NCBI RefSeq assembly: GCF_001701025.1 | Contig: NZ_CP016793.1 | Location: 4,402,001-4,466,000 of the forward strand | Reading direction: 5' to 3' | Origin: Lentzea guizhouensis | GTDB lineage: Bacteria; Actinomycetota; Actinomycetes; Mycobacteriales; Pseudonocardiaceae | Length of the DNA: 64,000 nucleotides | Shown: positions 20,297 to 28,645 of the stretch, in pieces | How positions within the stretch are numbered: position 1 is the stretch's first letter | Layout: each line of letters starts with the position of its first letter | Translations under genes and position numbers: made by a program | The notes under the pieces: generated by a model | Told to the model about the DNA's origin: nothing | Seen by the model: the letters and a program-made list of their open reading frames with translations, nothing else | Databases searched by the model: none

Positions 20297-21032
20297 CGTC
20301 GTCACGATCTTCCCGGAGTACCTGGCCCCGCTGCGGGCCGCGCTGCTCGGGAAGGCGATCGACAAGGGCCTGATCAGCGTCGGCGTGCACGACCTGCGGG
20401 ACTGGACCCAGGACGTGCACAAGGCCGTCGACGACAGCCCGTACGGCGGCGGTCCAGGCATGGTCATGAAGCCGGACATCTGGGGCCAGGCGCTCGACGA
20501 CGTGTGCACGGACGCCACGCGCCTCGTCGTGCCGACGCCGGCGGGACGACCGTTCACCCAGGCGCTCGCCCACGAGTACGCGACCGAACAGCACCTCGTG
20601 TTCGCGTGCGGCCGCTACGAGGGCATCGACCAGCGCGTGGTCGATGACGCCGCACGGCGCGTGCGCGTCGACGAGGTGTCCATCGGCGACTACGTGCTGG
20701 TGGGCGGTGAGGTGGCCGTGCTCGCGATCGTGGAAGCGGTCGCGCGGCTGCTGCCGGGTGTGCTCGGCAACCCGAAGTCGCACGCGGAGGACTCGTTCCA
20801 GGACGGTCTGCTGGAGGGCCCGAGCTACACGAGGCCCGAGGTGTGGCGCGAGCTCGCCGTGCCGGACGTGCTGCGGTCCGGCAACCACCGGCTGATCAAC
20901 CGCTGGCGTCGTGACCAATCGCTCGTCCGCACCTTCGAGCGGCGTCCTGACCTGCTGGAATCGGTGCCGGCCGAGGCGTTCGACAAGCACGACCGGGCCC
21001 TGCTCGCACGCCTGCGCGAGGGCGGGGACTAG
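20286..21032 (+). CDS. trmD: tRNA (guanosine-37-N1)-methyltransferase
   Basis: A 248-residue SPOUT methyltransferase that places m1G37 in tRNAs and so prevents +1 frameshifting. The deep trefoil knot motifs are visible: [26 protein letters not shown] and [13 protein letters not shown], followed by the C-terminal domain [17 protein letters not shown] 20286 lies inside rimM and gives the conserved [12 protein letters not shown] start. Fourth gene of the rpsP operon. Confidence 0.97.
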   Translation: MQIDVVTIFPEYLAPLRAALLGKAIDKGLISVGVHDLRDWTQDVHKAVDDSPYGGGPGMVMKPDIWGQALDDVCTDATRLVVPTPAGRPFTQALAHEYATEQHLVFACGRYEGIDQRVVDDAARRVRVDEVSIGDYVLVGGEVAVLAIVEAVARLLPGVLGNPKSHAEDSFQDGLLEGPSYTRPEVWRELAVPDVLRSGNHRLINRWRRDQSLVRTFERRPDLLESVPAEAFDKHDRALLARLREGGD

Positions 21033-21056
21033 CCCGATTTCGTTCCGGAGTGCCTG

Positions 21057-21066
21057 GTCTGGCACA
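21057..21066 (+). promoter_or_regulatory. Putative rplS promoter core
   Basis: GTCTGGCACA is identical to the ten-base element upstream of rpsP. It overlaps an inverted repeat, CTGGTC (21054-21059) and GACCAG (21070-21075), suggesting rplS has its own promoter in addition to operon readthrough. Confidence 0.35.
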
Positions 21067-21186
21067 CTGGACCAGTTGCCGCAGCCGGTCGTCGTACCGG
21101 CATGCGCACGTAGCCGACCCCCATCATGTCGTGCACAGCCATGGAACATGCTCTGGGGAGTTCACAGACACACGTGAGGACCACCG

Positions 21187-21546
21187 ATGAACATCCTGGA
21201 CGCACTTGACGCCCAGTCGCTGCGCTCCGATCTCCCGAGCTTCCGCGCGGGTGACACGCTGAAGGTCCACGTCCGCGTCATCGAGGGCTCGCGCGAGCGC
21301 GTCCAGGTGTTCCAGGGCGTCGTGATCCGCCGCCAGGGCGGCGGCATCCGCGAGACCTTCACCGTCCGCAAGGTCTCCTTCGGCGTCGGTGTCGAGCGCA
21401 CCTTCCCGGTGCACTCGCCGAACATCGCCGAGATCGAGGTCGTCACCCGCGGTGACGTGCGTCGCGCCAAGCTGTACTACCTGCGCGACCTGCGCGGCAA
21501 GGCCGCCAAGATCAAGGAGAAGCGCGAGGCCCGTCCGGTCTCCTGA
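21187..21546 (+). CDS. rplS: 50S ribosomal protein L19
   Basis: A 119-residue bL19 protein located at the 30S-50S interface. It contains the family signature [20 protein letters not shown] near the C-terminus and the [21 protein letters not shown] region. The start follows GAGGACCACCG. It is separated from trmD by about 150 bases with its own candidate promoter and precedes the lepB pair, an arrangement conserved in actinobacteria. Confidence 0.98.
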   Translation: MNILDALDAQSLRSDLPSFRAGDTLKVHVRVIEGSRERVQVFQGVVIRRQGGGIRETFTVRKVSFGVGVERTFPVHSPNIAEIEVVTRGDVRRAKLYYLRDLRGKAAKIKEKREARPVS

Positions 21547-21641
21547 CCGGTGGCTTCGAGCCCAGAAGACTTCGAGGACGCCTCCGCACCGGATGAACCG
21601 GAGCGGGGCGAACTCGTGTTTGCAGAGAAGTCCTCTACGTC

Positions 21642-22292
21642 GTGCTGACGGCCGTCGTGCTGACAGTGCTGATCCAGGCGTTCGTGGCGCGGGTCTACGT
21701 GATCCCCTCGGCGTCGATGGAACGCACGCTGCACGGCTGCACGGGCTGCGAGAACGACCGCGTCCTGGTCGACAAGCTCACCTACCGGTTCGGCGACGTC
21801 GAGCCGGGCGAGGTGATCGTGTTCCGCGGTCCGCAGGCGTGGGGGACCAACGACTTCCCCGGCGAACCGCCGTCGACGAACCCGGTGGCGCGCGCGGTGC
21901 GCGACGTCGGTTCGCTGCTGGGCCTGGCACCCGCGAACGAGCGTGACTTCGTCAAGCGCGTCATCGCGTTGCCGGGGCAGACGGTGGAGTGCTGCGACGC
22001 GCAGCACCGTGTCGTCGTGGACGGCAAACCGCTGGACGAGCCCTATGTGCACTGGCAGGCGGGCAGCTCGCCGGCCGATCATGAACCGTTCGCGCCGGTG
22101 CGGGTGCCGGACGGGCGTGTGTTCGTGATGGGCGACAACCGCATGAACTCCACGGATTCGCGCAAACAGGGCGGTGGGGGCGTAGCGGGCACAGTGCCCC
22201 TCGAGAACGTCATCGGCAAGGCGCGGTACGTCGTTTTCCCGAAAGAACGGTGGAGTGCGGTGTCCGACCACAACCCTCAGCCCCTAGGCTGA
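21642..22292 (+). CDS. lepB: Signal peptidase I, first copy, with a frameshifted N-terminus
   Basis: From GTG 21642 a 216-residue type I signal peptidase can be made. It has one N-terminal membrane helix, the catalytic serine in IPSASMERT (S25), the lysine in DFVKRVIALPGQ, and the MGDNRMNS box. The natural N-terminus lies in another frame: GTG 21550 reads VASSPEDFEDASAPDEPERG and stops at 21646-21648. The present frame reads REVLYVVLTAVV across the same stretch. A one-base deletion between about 21610 and 21625 would explain this. The catalytic core is intact, so a shorter active enzyme is possible. Frameshift seen; cause (mutation or assembly error) unknown. Confidence 0.75.
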   Translation: MLTAVVLTVLIQAFVARVYVIPSASMERTLHGCTGCENDRVLVDKLTYRFGDVEPGEVIVFRGPQAWGTNDFPGEPPSTNPVARAVRDVGSLLGLAPANERDFVKRVIALPGQTVECCDAQHRVVVDGKPLDEPYVHWQAGSSPADHEPFAPVRVPDGRVFVMGDNRMNSTDSRKQGGGGVAGTVPLENVIGKARYVVFPKERWSAVSDHNPQPLG

Positions 22293-22296
22293 TCTC

Positions 22297-23160
22297 GTGG
22301 TTGACGTCGATCCAGAGCACACCCCGTCCAGCGACGAGCCGACTTCGGACGCTTCGGATGAACCTTCGAAGAAGAAGAAAAAGGGCAACTTCTGGAAGGA
22401 ACTGCCGGTCCTCATCCTGGTCGCGCTGGGCCTCGCGATCGGCATCCAGATCTTCCTGGGCCGCGTCTACATGATTCCGTCGGAGTCGATGGAGACGACG
22501 CTGCACGGGTGCACCGACTGCTACGGCGACCGGGTGCTCGTCGACAAGGTCACCTACCGCTTCAGCGAGCCGGAGCCGGGCGATGTGATCGTCTTCCGCG
22601 GGCCTCCCGCCTGGCAGAACGACTTCCTGATCGAGGAGTCGGGCAACCCGATCTCGCAGGGCCTGTCGTGGCTGGGGTCGCTGATCGGGCTGCCGTCGGC
22701 GAACGAGGAGGACTTCGTCAAGCGCGTGGTCGCCGTCGGCGGGCAGACGGTGAAGTGCTGCGACGACCAGAACCGGGTGCTCGTGGACGGCAAAGCGCTC
22801 GACGAGCCGTACAAGCACTTCGACGAGGGCACCGAGGCGGTGCAGGAGTCGTTCGAGGAGATCAAGGTCCCCGAGGGCAAGCTCTTCGTGCTCGGCGACA
22901 ACCGCAACCACTCGTGCGACTCGCGCTGCCAGGGGCAGGGTGGCCTGAACGGCCTGGTCCCGGTGGACAACGTCATCGGCAAGGCGCGCGTCATCGTGCT
23001 GCCGCCGTCGCGGTGGCAGGGGGTGTCCGACCACAACCCCCAGGTCGTGTCGATGGGTGCGCCGGGCTGGCAGGACGCCGTCCCGATGGGCGTGGGTATC
23101 GTCGCCGCGTGGCCGCTTCTGTTGCTCGGACGCCGACTGCGGGACCGAACTCGCCGATGA
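22297..23160 (+). CDS. lepB: Signal peptidase I, second copy
   Basis: An intact 287-residue type I signal peptidase. It has an acidic then Lys-rich cytoplasmic N-terminus ([20 protein letters not shown]), a membrane helix, the catalytic serine in IPSESMETT, the lysine in [11 protein letters not shown], the LGDNRNHS box, and an unusual second hydrophobic segment at the C-terminus ([16 protein letters not shown]). Cysteine pairs (HGCTDC, KCCDDQ, SCDSRC) suggest disulfides in the external domain. GTG 22297 lies 6 bases after TAGGCT, so this copy is probably transcribed separately as a leaderless mRNA. Its stop overlaps rnhB (ATGA). Confidence 0.95.
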   Translation: MVDVDPEHTPSSDEPTSDASDEPSKKKKKGNFWKELPVLILVALGLAIGIQIFLGRVYMIPSESMETTLHGCTDCYGDRVLVDKVTYRFSEPEPGDVIVFRGPPAWQNDFLIEESGNPISQGLSWLGSLIGLPSANEEDFVKRVVAVGGQTVKCCDDQNRVLVDGKALDEPYKHFDEGTEAVQESFEEIKVPEGKLFVLGDNRNHSCDSRCQGQGGLNGLVPVDNVIGKARVIVLPPSRWQGVSDHNPQVVSMGAPGWQDAVPMGVGIVAAWPLLLLGRRLRDRTRR

Positions 23161-23948
23161 CGATGCTCATGCCGCCGCGTGCGGTCGTACGCGGCTCGTC
23201 GGGGAACTGGGCGCTGCAGAGCACGCTGGAGCGCCGTGGACTGGGTCCGGTGGCCGGTGTCGACGAGGCCGGGCGGGGTTCCTGCGCCGGTCCGCTGGTG
23301 ATCGCGGCGTGCGTGCTGCGGCCCGGTGACGCGGCGCGGTTCGAGGGCCTGAACGACTCGAAGCTGATGACCGCGGCCGCGCGCGACCGGATGTACGACC
23401 TGGTGCGCAAGCGTGCTCTCGATCACTCCGTCATCGTGGTGTCGCCGGCCGAGATCGACGCGCTCGGCATCCACGTCATGAACATCGAGGGCATGCGCCG
23501 GGCCGTGGCGCAGCTCTCGACGCAGCCCGGGTACGTGCTGACCGACGGGTTCAAGGTGCCGGGGATGCCCGCGCCGAGCGTCGCGGTGATCAAGGGCGAC
23601 CAGGCGGCGGCGTGCGTGGCGGCGGCATCGGTGCTGGCCAAGGTCACGCGGGACCGCATCATGGCCGAGTTGCACGAGCAGCATCCGGAGTACGCGTTCA
23701 ACGTGCACAAGGGGTACTGCACAGCGGAGCACACGGCCGCGTTGATGGAGCACGGACCGTGCGCTGAGCACCGCTGGTCATGGGTGAACGTGGCCGCCGC
23801 GGCACAGAAGCACAGGCTCGCCGCGCCGCACAGGGTGGCGCGCGGCATGGCCGCGACGGCCGTGGTCCAGAATGGGGCGTCCCCGGACGACATCGGGGAG
23901 CTCGCGACGAGGGAGGGCGCGGAGCAGATGACCCGCGCGGAGGCGTAA
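23157..23948 (+). CDS. rnhB: Ribonuclease HII
   Basis: A 263-residue RNase HII that removes ribonucleotides from DNA duplexes. The catalytic motifs are present: [13 protein letters not shown] (first acidic pair), the aspartate of LTDGFKVPG, and [21 protein letters not shown]. The C-terminal 40 residues after [15 protein letters not shown] are a variable extension. The start overlaps lepB, and its stop overlaps the start of the DUF2469 gene. The order lepB-rnhB-DUF2469-yraN is conserved in actinobacteria. Confidence 0.95.
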   Translation: MTMLMPPRAVVRGSSGNWALQSTLERRGLGPVAGVDEAGRGSCAGPLVIAACVLRPGDAARFEGLNDSKLMTAAARDRMYDLVRKRALDHSVIVVSPAEIDALGIHVMNIEGMRRAVAQLSTQPGYVLTDGFKVPGMPAPSVAVIKGDQAAACVAAASVLAKVTRDRIMAELHEQHPEYAFNVHKGYCTAEHTAALMEHGPCAEHRWSWVNVAAAAQKHRLAAPHRVARGMAATAVVQNGASPDDIGELATREGAEQMTRAEA

Positions 23949-24271
23949 TGAGTGCAGAGGATCTCGAGAAGTACGAGACCGAGATGGAGTTGTCGCTGTA
24001 CAAGGAGTACCGCGACATCGTCAGCCAGTTCTCGTTCGTCGTGGAGACCGAACGGCGGTTCTACCTGGCCAACTCGGTGGACGTGCAGGTGCGCAACGCT
24101 GACGGCGAGGTGTACTTCGAGGTGCGCATGTCGGACGCGTGGGTGTGGGACATGTACCGGCCCGCGAGGTTCGTCAAGAACGTTCGTGTCATCACGTTCA
24201 AGGACGTGAACGTGGAGGAGCTGGACAAGCCGGACCTGCGCCTGCCGGAGAGCGGGCCGTTCCCGACCTAG
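23948..24271 (+). CDS. DUF2469 domain-containing protein
   Basis: A 107-residue acidic protein of a family restricted to actinobacteria and nearly always found beside rnhB. It begins [21 protein letters not shown] and contains VVETERRFYLANSVDVQ. No catalytic motif is evident and the function is unknown. The ATG overlaps the rnhB TAA by one base, so it is cotranscribed. Confidence 0.93.
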   Translation: MSAEDLEKYETEMELSLYKEYRDIVSQFSFVVETERRFYLANSVDVQVRNADGEVYFEVRMSDAWVWDMYRPARFVKNVRVITFKDVNVEELDKPDLRLPESGPFPT

Positions 24272-24324
24272 CCCCGTAGCACACCCCACCGACAAATCCG
24301 TCGTTCCAAGATCCACAACGACCG

Positions 24325-24360
24325 ACTTGTCCACAGCCGCCGAGTTGTCCACAGATTCCC
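24325..24360 (+). promoter_or_regulatory. Pair of DnaA boxes upstream of yraN
   Basis: TTGTCCACA occurs at 24327-24335 and 24345-24353, 18 bases apart and in the same orientation. Both match the actinomycete DnaA box exactly. The surrounding bases (GACTTGTCCACAGCC and AGTTGTCCACAG plus TTCCC) recur almost unchanged at 31636-31670 on the other strand. The rest of the 24272-24430 gap shows nothing else. Confidence 0.55.
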
Positions 24361-24430
24361 CTCGGCCCCACCACCCGCCCCGCCCCACCCTGCAAGGTCG
24401 TACCCAACGACCCGCAGGGAGGCGAAGGCG

Positions 24431-24808
24431 ATGGAAGCACCGGTACTGGTCCGCACGAGGCCACAGCAGGACCTGGCCCGCAGGGGCGAGGACCTGGCCT
24501 GCAGGTACCTGGAGCAGCAGGGCCTGGTGGTCCTGTCGAGGAACTGGACGTGCCGCGACGGAGAGCTCGACGTCGTCGCGGTCGAGGGTGGCCGGCTGGT
24601 GGTCTGCGAGGTCAAGACCCGCACGGCGCCGACCTGGGGTCGCCCGGACGAGGCCGTCGACGAACGCAAGCTGAGTCGCCTGCGCCGCACGGCGCTGCGC
24701 TGGCTCGGCGCGCACCAGGTCGGGTGGTGCCCCGTTCGGGTGGACCTGATCTCGGTGCTCTGGCCACCGGGCGCCGAGCCGGAGGTGCAGCACCTGCGAG
24801 GGGCCTGA
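24431..24808 (+). CDS. YraN/UPF0102 family nuclease-like protein
   Basis: A 125-residue protein of the UPF0102 family with a restriction-endonuclease-like core: GEDLACRYLEQQG, DGELDVVA, and EVKTRT (the D and ExK metal motif). The biochemical role is unproven; it is usually found with comM and dprA and may process DNA. ATG 24431 follows GGGAGGCGAAGG. It is separated by one base from the comM remnant. Confidence 0.9.
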   Translation: MEAPVLVRTRPQQDLARRGEDLACRYLEQQGLVVLSRNWTCRDGELDVVAVEGGRLVVCEVKTRTAPTWGRPDEAVDERKLSRLRRTALRWLGAHQVGWCPVRVDLISVLWPPGAEPEVQHLRGA

Positions 24809-24809
24809 C

Positions 24810-26257
24810 GTGGGCCTCGCACAGGTGTGGTCGGTCTCGCTGTACGGCGTCGACGGGCTGGTGGTCGAGATCGAGGCCGACGTGGGTGTCGGTCAGCCCC
24901 GCACCCACCTGCTCGGCCTGCCGGACGCGGCGCTGCACGAGTCCAAGGAGCGGGTGAAGGCCGCCGTCCGCAACACGCAGGAGGAGTGGCCGAAGCAGCG
25001 CATCGTGCTGGGCCTGTCGCCGGCGGCGTTGCCGAAGGGCGGCAGCAGCTACGACCTGGCGATCGCCTGCGCCACCCTGGCGGCCGACCCGCCGCCTGGC
25101 GGCACGGTGTGCTGGGAGCTGGCGTCGACGGCCGGGTCGTCCGGTCCGCGGTGCTGCCGACTGCTGGCCGCCCGCGGGCCGGTCTGCGCACCCGGTCGTG
25201 CCGTCGACGCGTTGCCGGAGGCGGCTGGTCGACGGGTCGGTGCACGCGCGCTGGCTGCCGAGGTGCTCGCCTGGCTGCGCGTGACGTCCGGCGCTCGCAC
25301 CCGTCCCGGAGCTGGAGGAGCCGCCACCGCCGGACGTCCCCGACCTGACGGACGTGGTCGGCCAGCCGGAGGCGCGCTGGGCGTTGGAGGTCGCCGCCGC
25401 CGGTGCCCACCACCTGCTGCTGACCGGTCCGCCCGGCACCGGCAAGACGATGCTCGCCGAACGCCTCGCGGGCCTGCTGCCACCCCTGACCCGTGAGGAC
25501 GCACTCGCCGTCACCGCCGTGCACTCGGTCGCCGGCGTGCTGTCGAGCGCCGCGCCGCTGGTGGCGAGCCCGCCGTTCGTGACGCTGCACCACACCACCT
25601 CGATCGCCGCACTCGTCGGCGGCGGCAGCGGTCTCGCCAAACCGGGAGCCGCCTCCCGCGCCCACCGCGGCGTGCTGTTCCTCGACGAGGCCTGCGAATG
25701 GGGCCAGAAGTCGATCGAGTCCCTCCGCACCGCCCTGGAAGACGGCGAGATCCGCATCGCCCGCCGCGACGGCACCGCCCGCTACCCGGCCCGCTTCCAG
25801 CTGGTGCTCGCCACGAACCCGTGCCCGTGCGCCCCGCCGAAGGAGATCGACTGCTGCTGCACCCCCGCAGTCCGCCGCCGCTACCAGTCCCGCCTGTCCG
25901 GCCCACTGCTCGACCGCGTCGACCTCCGCGTCCGCATGCGTCCCATGACCGCCATGTCGAACGCCGACGCCACCCCACCCGAACCCACCGCCACCGTCCG
26001 GTCCCGCGTCCTCGCCGCCCGCCTCCGCGCCGCCGCCCGCTGGTCCTCCCACGGCCACCCCTGGCAAACCAACGCCGACGTCCCCGGCCCGGCCCTGCGC
26101 CGCGAGTTCCCCTCCCCGCACGCCTCCTCGACCGAGCCTGGCCACCGGCGCCTCACCGCCGAGGCGCCGCTGCCTCCGCGCCTGGACCCTCGCCGACCTG
26201 GCCGAATCCCCCGCCCCACCCACCCACGTAGCCGCCGCCCTCCTTCCGCGACCGCAC
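24810..26257 (+). pseudogene. comM: Broken comM/YifB-type Mg-chelatase-like ATPase gene
   Basis: ComM is a helicase-like ATPase that promotes branch migration in transformation. The frame from GTG 24810 gives the normal N-terminus (GLAQVWSVSLYGVDGLVVEIE to LPKGGSSYDLAIACA). It leaves phase near 25100, where another frame continues DGRVVRSAVLPTA and then GLRTR. A third frame carries PELEEPPPPDVPDL, VVGQPEARW, Walker A GPPGTGKT, FLDEACEW and LVLATNPCPCAPP to about 26110. The end (RCLRAWTLADLAES, VAAALL) is in yet another frame. At least three indels are needed, so no full protein can be made. The intact ATPase core argues for recent decay or sequence error. Confidence 0.8.
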
Positions 26258-26520
26258 CTAACCCCACCGCCAGAACCCCCCCACCACGTCCTCACCGCCC
26301 CGGCCTCCGCGCCTCCGTCCCGCGCCGGCAGGCCAGGCCCACCAGCCCGGCTCACGGACCCGCGCTCCATCCGCGATCACGCCCCGCCCACCGCCCACCT
26401 GACCAGCCACGCACCGACGAGCCACCGGCCCACGCACTCGCCGCGCTTATCCGCCGCCGGTCATGGCCCACCGCCTGGCCGCCCTCCCGACGCCACCACC
26501 GCCTCGCCGCCTCCCAGACC

Positions 26521-26604
26521 GCCGGACGCGGAGCGTTCGAGCCCCGGCTCTGCGCCCGGCCCACCGAGCGGGGCGCCCGCCCGTCCCCAGTAGGCGCCCC
26601 GCTC
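26521..26604 (+). repeat. Double-hairpin repeat, copy A
   Basis: The first hairpin has arms GCCGGACGCGGAGC and GCTCTGCGCCCGGC with two non-Watson-Crick positions. The second has perfect 12-bp arms GAGCGGGGCGCC (26566-26577) and GGCGCCCCGCTC (26593-26604). It is nearly the same sequence as copy B, 168 bases downstream. Confidence 0.7.
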
Positions 26605-26688
26605 TCCACCCACCCTTCCGACCGCAGCTTCTTCTCGCGAAGACCCCTCTCCCCAGCACCAGCCCTCTCAGCACCAGCCCCTCAAGCA

Positions 26689-26771
26689 GCCGGACGCGGA
26701 GCGTTCGAGCCCCGGCTCCGCGTCCGGCCACCGGGCGGGGCGCCTGCCCGTCCTCGGCAGGCGCCCCGCTC
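26689..26771 (+). repeat. Double-hairpin repeat, copy B
   Basis: The first hairpin has perfect 13-bp arms CCGGACGCGGAGC and GCTCCGCGTCCGG around the loop GTTCGAGCCCCG. The second has perfect arms of about 14 bp, GCGGGGCGCCTGCC and GGCAGGCGCCCCGC. Base differences from copy A in the second stem are compensated, for example the CTGCC/GGCAG extension. Confidence 0.7.
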
Positions 26772-26970
26772 TCCTCCCGCCCGCGCCGCACTCCACCACC
26801 TGCCTTCTGAACCCATTCCGGCCTCGTTCCCCCCGTGCCGCCTGGCCCTGCCTCACCTCGTCCTTCACCCGCCCGACCTGTCCGTCCGCCCCTCGCCCCG
26901 GGTCTCTCGTCCCCGCTTCCCTCATCCCCGCTTCGCTTGACCGCTCATCTCTCTCGAAAGGAGCCCGACC

Positions 26971-27174
26971 ATGACCTCGCTACCCGTCCCCCGCCTCGCC
27001 GCCTCCTCGCACGCCGGCCTCCCCGCGCTGCCGCACCTGTCCGCACTCCGGCACCTGCCCGCACTTCCGCACGTCCCTTCGACAGCCCGCCTGCGCACCC
27101 CCGGTATCAGCCCACCCACGCCGTGGCGCCCGCATCCGTGGCGCCGGTGGTTTCCGTGGTGGTGGTTCCAGTGA
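26971..27174 (+). CDS. Small open frame translationally coupled to dprA (hypothetical)
   Basis: A 67-residue frame, MTSLPVPRLAASSHAG to a Trp-rich end WRRWFPWWWFQ. ATG 26971 has the best ribosome binding site of the region (GAAAGGAG, 8 bases upstream), and its TGA overlaps the GTG of dprA (GTGA). The protein has no family resemblance and is Pro/Leu/His/Arg/Trp-rich. It could be a leader peptide that delivers ribosomes to dprA, or a chance frame. Coupling is inferred from the overlap only. Confidence 0.35.
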   Translation: MTSLPVPRLAASSHAGLPALPHLSALRHLPALPHVPSTARLRTPGISPPTPWRPHPWRRWFPWWWFQ

Positions 27175-28319
27175 GCGGCACCGCACCCGATGACGTCCGC
27201 CTGGCCAGGGCGTACCTGTCGCGCGTCGCTGAGCCCCATGCCGGGGCGTTGGCCGGGCTCATCGGTCAGGTCGGGCCGGTGGAGGCGGCCGCGCTGGTTC
27301 GGGCCGGCGAAGTTTCGCCGTCGGTGGTCAGTCAGACGTCGGCGCGGCGGGAGGAGGAGCGGGCGCGTGAGGACCTTGAGCGCATTGCTGGTCGTGGTGG
27401 GCGGTTGGTGGTTCCCGAGGACGACGAGTGGCCTGGGTGGCCGTTCATCGCGTTGACGCTGGGGCAGGCGCAGCGGTTGCGGTGTGGTGGTGAGCCCGTT
27501 GCGTTGTGGGTGCGCGGGCCGCATGACCTGGGGGAGGTGACTGGCAAGGCGGTGGCGGTGGTCGGGTCGCGGGCGGCGAGTGGGTATGGCGAGCACGTTG
27601 CGGCGGAGTTCGGGTACGGGCTGGCGCAGGCCGGGGTGACTGTTGTTTCCGGTGCGGCGTACGGGATTGACGGGGCCGCGCATCGGGGTGCGCTCGGTGG
27701 CGGCGGGGTGACGGTGGCGGTGTTGGCCTGTGGGGTCGACGTCGCTTATCCGGCCGGGCATCAGGGGTTGCTGGGCAAGATTGCGAAGGAAGGGCTCGTG
27801 ATCAGCGAGTACCCGCCCGGTGTGACGCCGGCGCGGCATCGGTTCCTGACGCGCAACCGGCTCATCGCGGCGTTGGGGGCCGGGACCGTCGTGGTGGAGG
27901 CGGGACGGAGGAGCGGGGCCAAGAACACGGCGGCGATCACGGTGGCGTTGGGGCGGGTGTTGATGGTGGTGCCGGGGCCGGTGACGTCGGCGAGCTCGGC
28001 CGGGTGTCATGAGCTGCTGCGGGAGCGGCAGGCGGAGCCGGTCAGCTCGGTGGCGGAGGTCGTGGAGTCGGTCGGGCGGTTCGGTGACGACCTGGCCACG
28101 CAGCCCGCGCAGAAGCAGAGCGAGCTCGGGGCGCCGCAGGGGGAGGCGATGCGGGTCTACGAGGCGCTCGGGATGCGGACCGCGGTCAGTGCCGAGCTGG
28201 TGTCGGTCGAGTCGGGGGTGGCGCTGGAACGGGTGCGGGCGTTGTTGCCGGAGCTGGAGCTGGCCGGGTTGGCGGCGCAGGTCGACGGCGGTTGGCAACG
28301 GTTGGAGGTGCCGCGGTGA
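27171..28319 (+). CDS. dprA: DNA processing protein DprA
   Basis: A 382-residue protein of the DprA/Smf family, which loads RecA on incoming single-stranded DNA in transformation. The Rossmann fold shows AVVGSRAASGYG, VVSGAAYGIDGAAHRGAL, ISEYPPGVTPARHRFLTRNR and VVVEAGRRSGAKNTA. A C-terminal winged-helix segment follows (EALGMRTAVSAELVSVESG). GTG 27171 gives VSGTAPDDVRLARAYLS, the normal N-terminus; it lacks its own strong ribosome binding site and overlaps a small upstream frame. Its neighbour comM is broken, so a transformation role is questionable. Codon use is richer in G and T than the upstream tract. Confidence 0.93.
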   Translation: MSGTAPDDVRLARAYLSRVAEPHAGALAGLIGQVGPVEAAALVRAGEVSPSVVSQTSARREEERAREDLERIAGRGGRLVVPEDDEWPGWPFIALTLGQAQRLRCGGEPVALWVRGPHDLGEVTGKAVAVVGSRAASGYGEHVAAEFGYGLAQAGVTVVSGAAYGIDGAAHRGALGGGGVTVAVLACGVDVAYPAGHQGLLGKIAKEGLVISEYPPGVTPARHRFLTRNRLIAALGAGTVVVEAGRRSGAKNTAAITVALGRVLMVVPGPVTSASSAGCHELLRERQAEPVSSVAEVVESVGRFGDDLATQPAQKQSELGAPQGEAMRVYEALGMRTAVSAELVSVESGVALERVRALLPELELAGLAAQVDGGWQRLEVPR

Positions 28320-28645
28320 TCAGGGTGGGGGCGATGGCCCGAGGAACATGACGTCCATTGTGGACAGACGAAAGAGAGGTGAGCGACCGCTTAGTGTGCC
28401 GGCGTGATTCCAGCTGGCGGGGCGCGATCCGGGCGGCGGTTCCGGCGAGGTGGATCTTCGGCTGATCGGGCGGCGGGGTGGTGGGCGCCGCTACTCCGAA
28501 AGGTGATCTGCGGCTGCTGTTGTACCGCCGGTTGTTACAGGGAGTGCAAACGTTACCGTGTTAACGATCATGAGAGCGCTCCCAACGGGCGCGGGGGTGT
28601 GGCGATACTTGACCAAACGCCCCGACTGGCGCAGCGTCTTGGCCT
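28320..28645. other. Gap between dprA and xerC with an inverted repeat
   Basis: No convincing gene is seen. CGTTA 28551-28555 and TAACG 28562-28566 form a short palindrome with a 6-base centre that might be an operator for xerC-whiG. A candidate open frame from 28404 has no family resemblance and is rejected. Confidence 0.35.

Larger units (their letters stand above)
26258..26970 (+). other. Pyrimidine-rich low-complexity tract between comM and dprA
   Basis: The plus strand is extremely C-rich and guanine-poor for about 700 bases, with an open frame to 26940 that encodes only Pro/Arg/Ser-rich sequence without any family resemblance. It holds two copies of a double-hairpin repeat. Immediately after it, dprA is G- and T-rich on the same strand, so base skew reverses. 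I regard it as non-coding. Confidence 0.5.

Noticed and set aside
26700..26730. GTTCGAGCCCC in the hairpin repeat as a tRNA T-arm
   Set aside because: No acceptor, D or anticodon arm around it; the sequence is simply the loop of a perfect hairpin, present in both copies.
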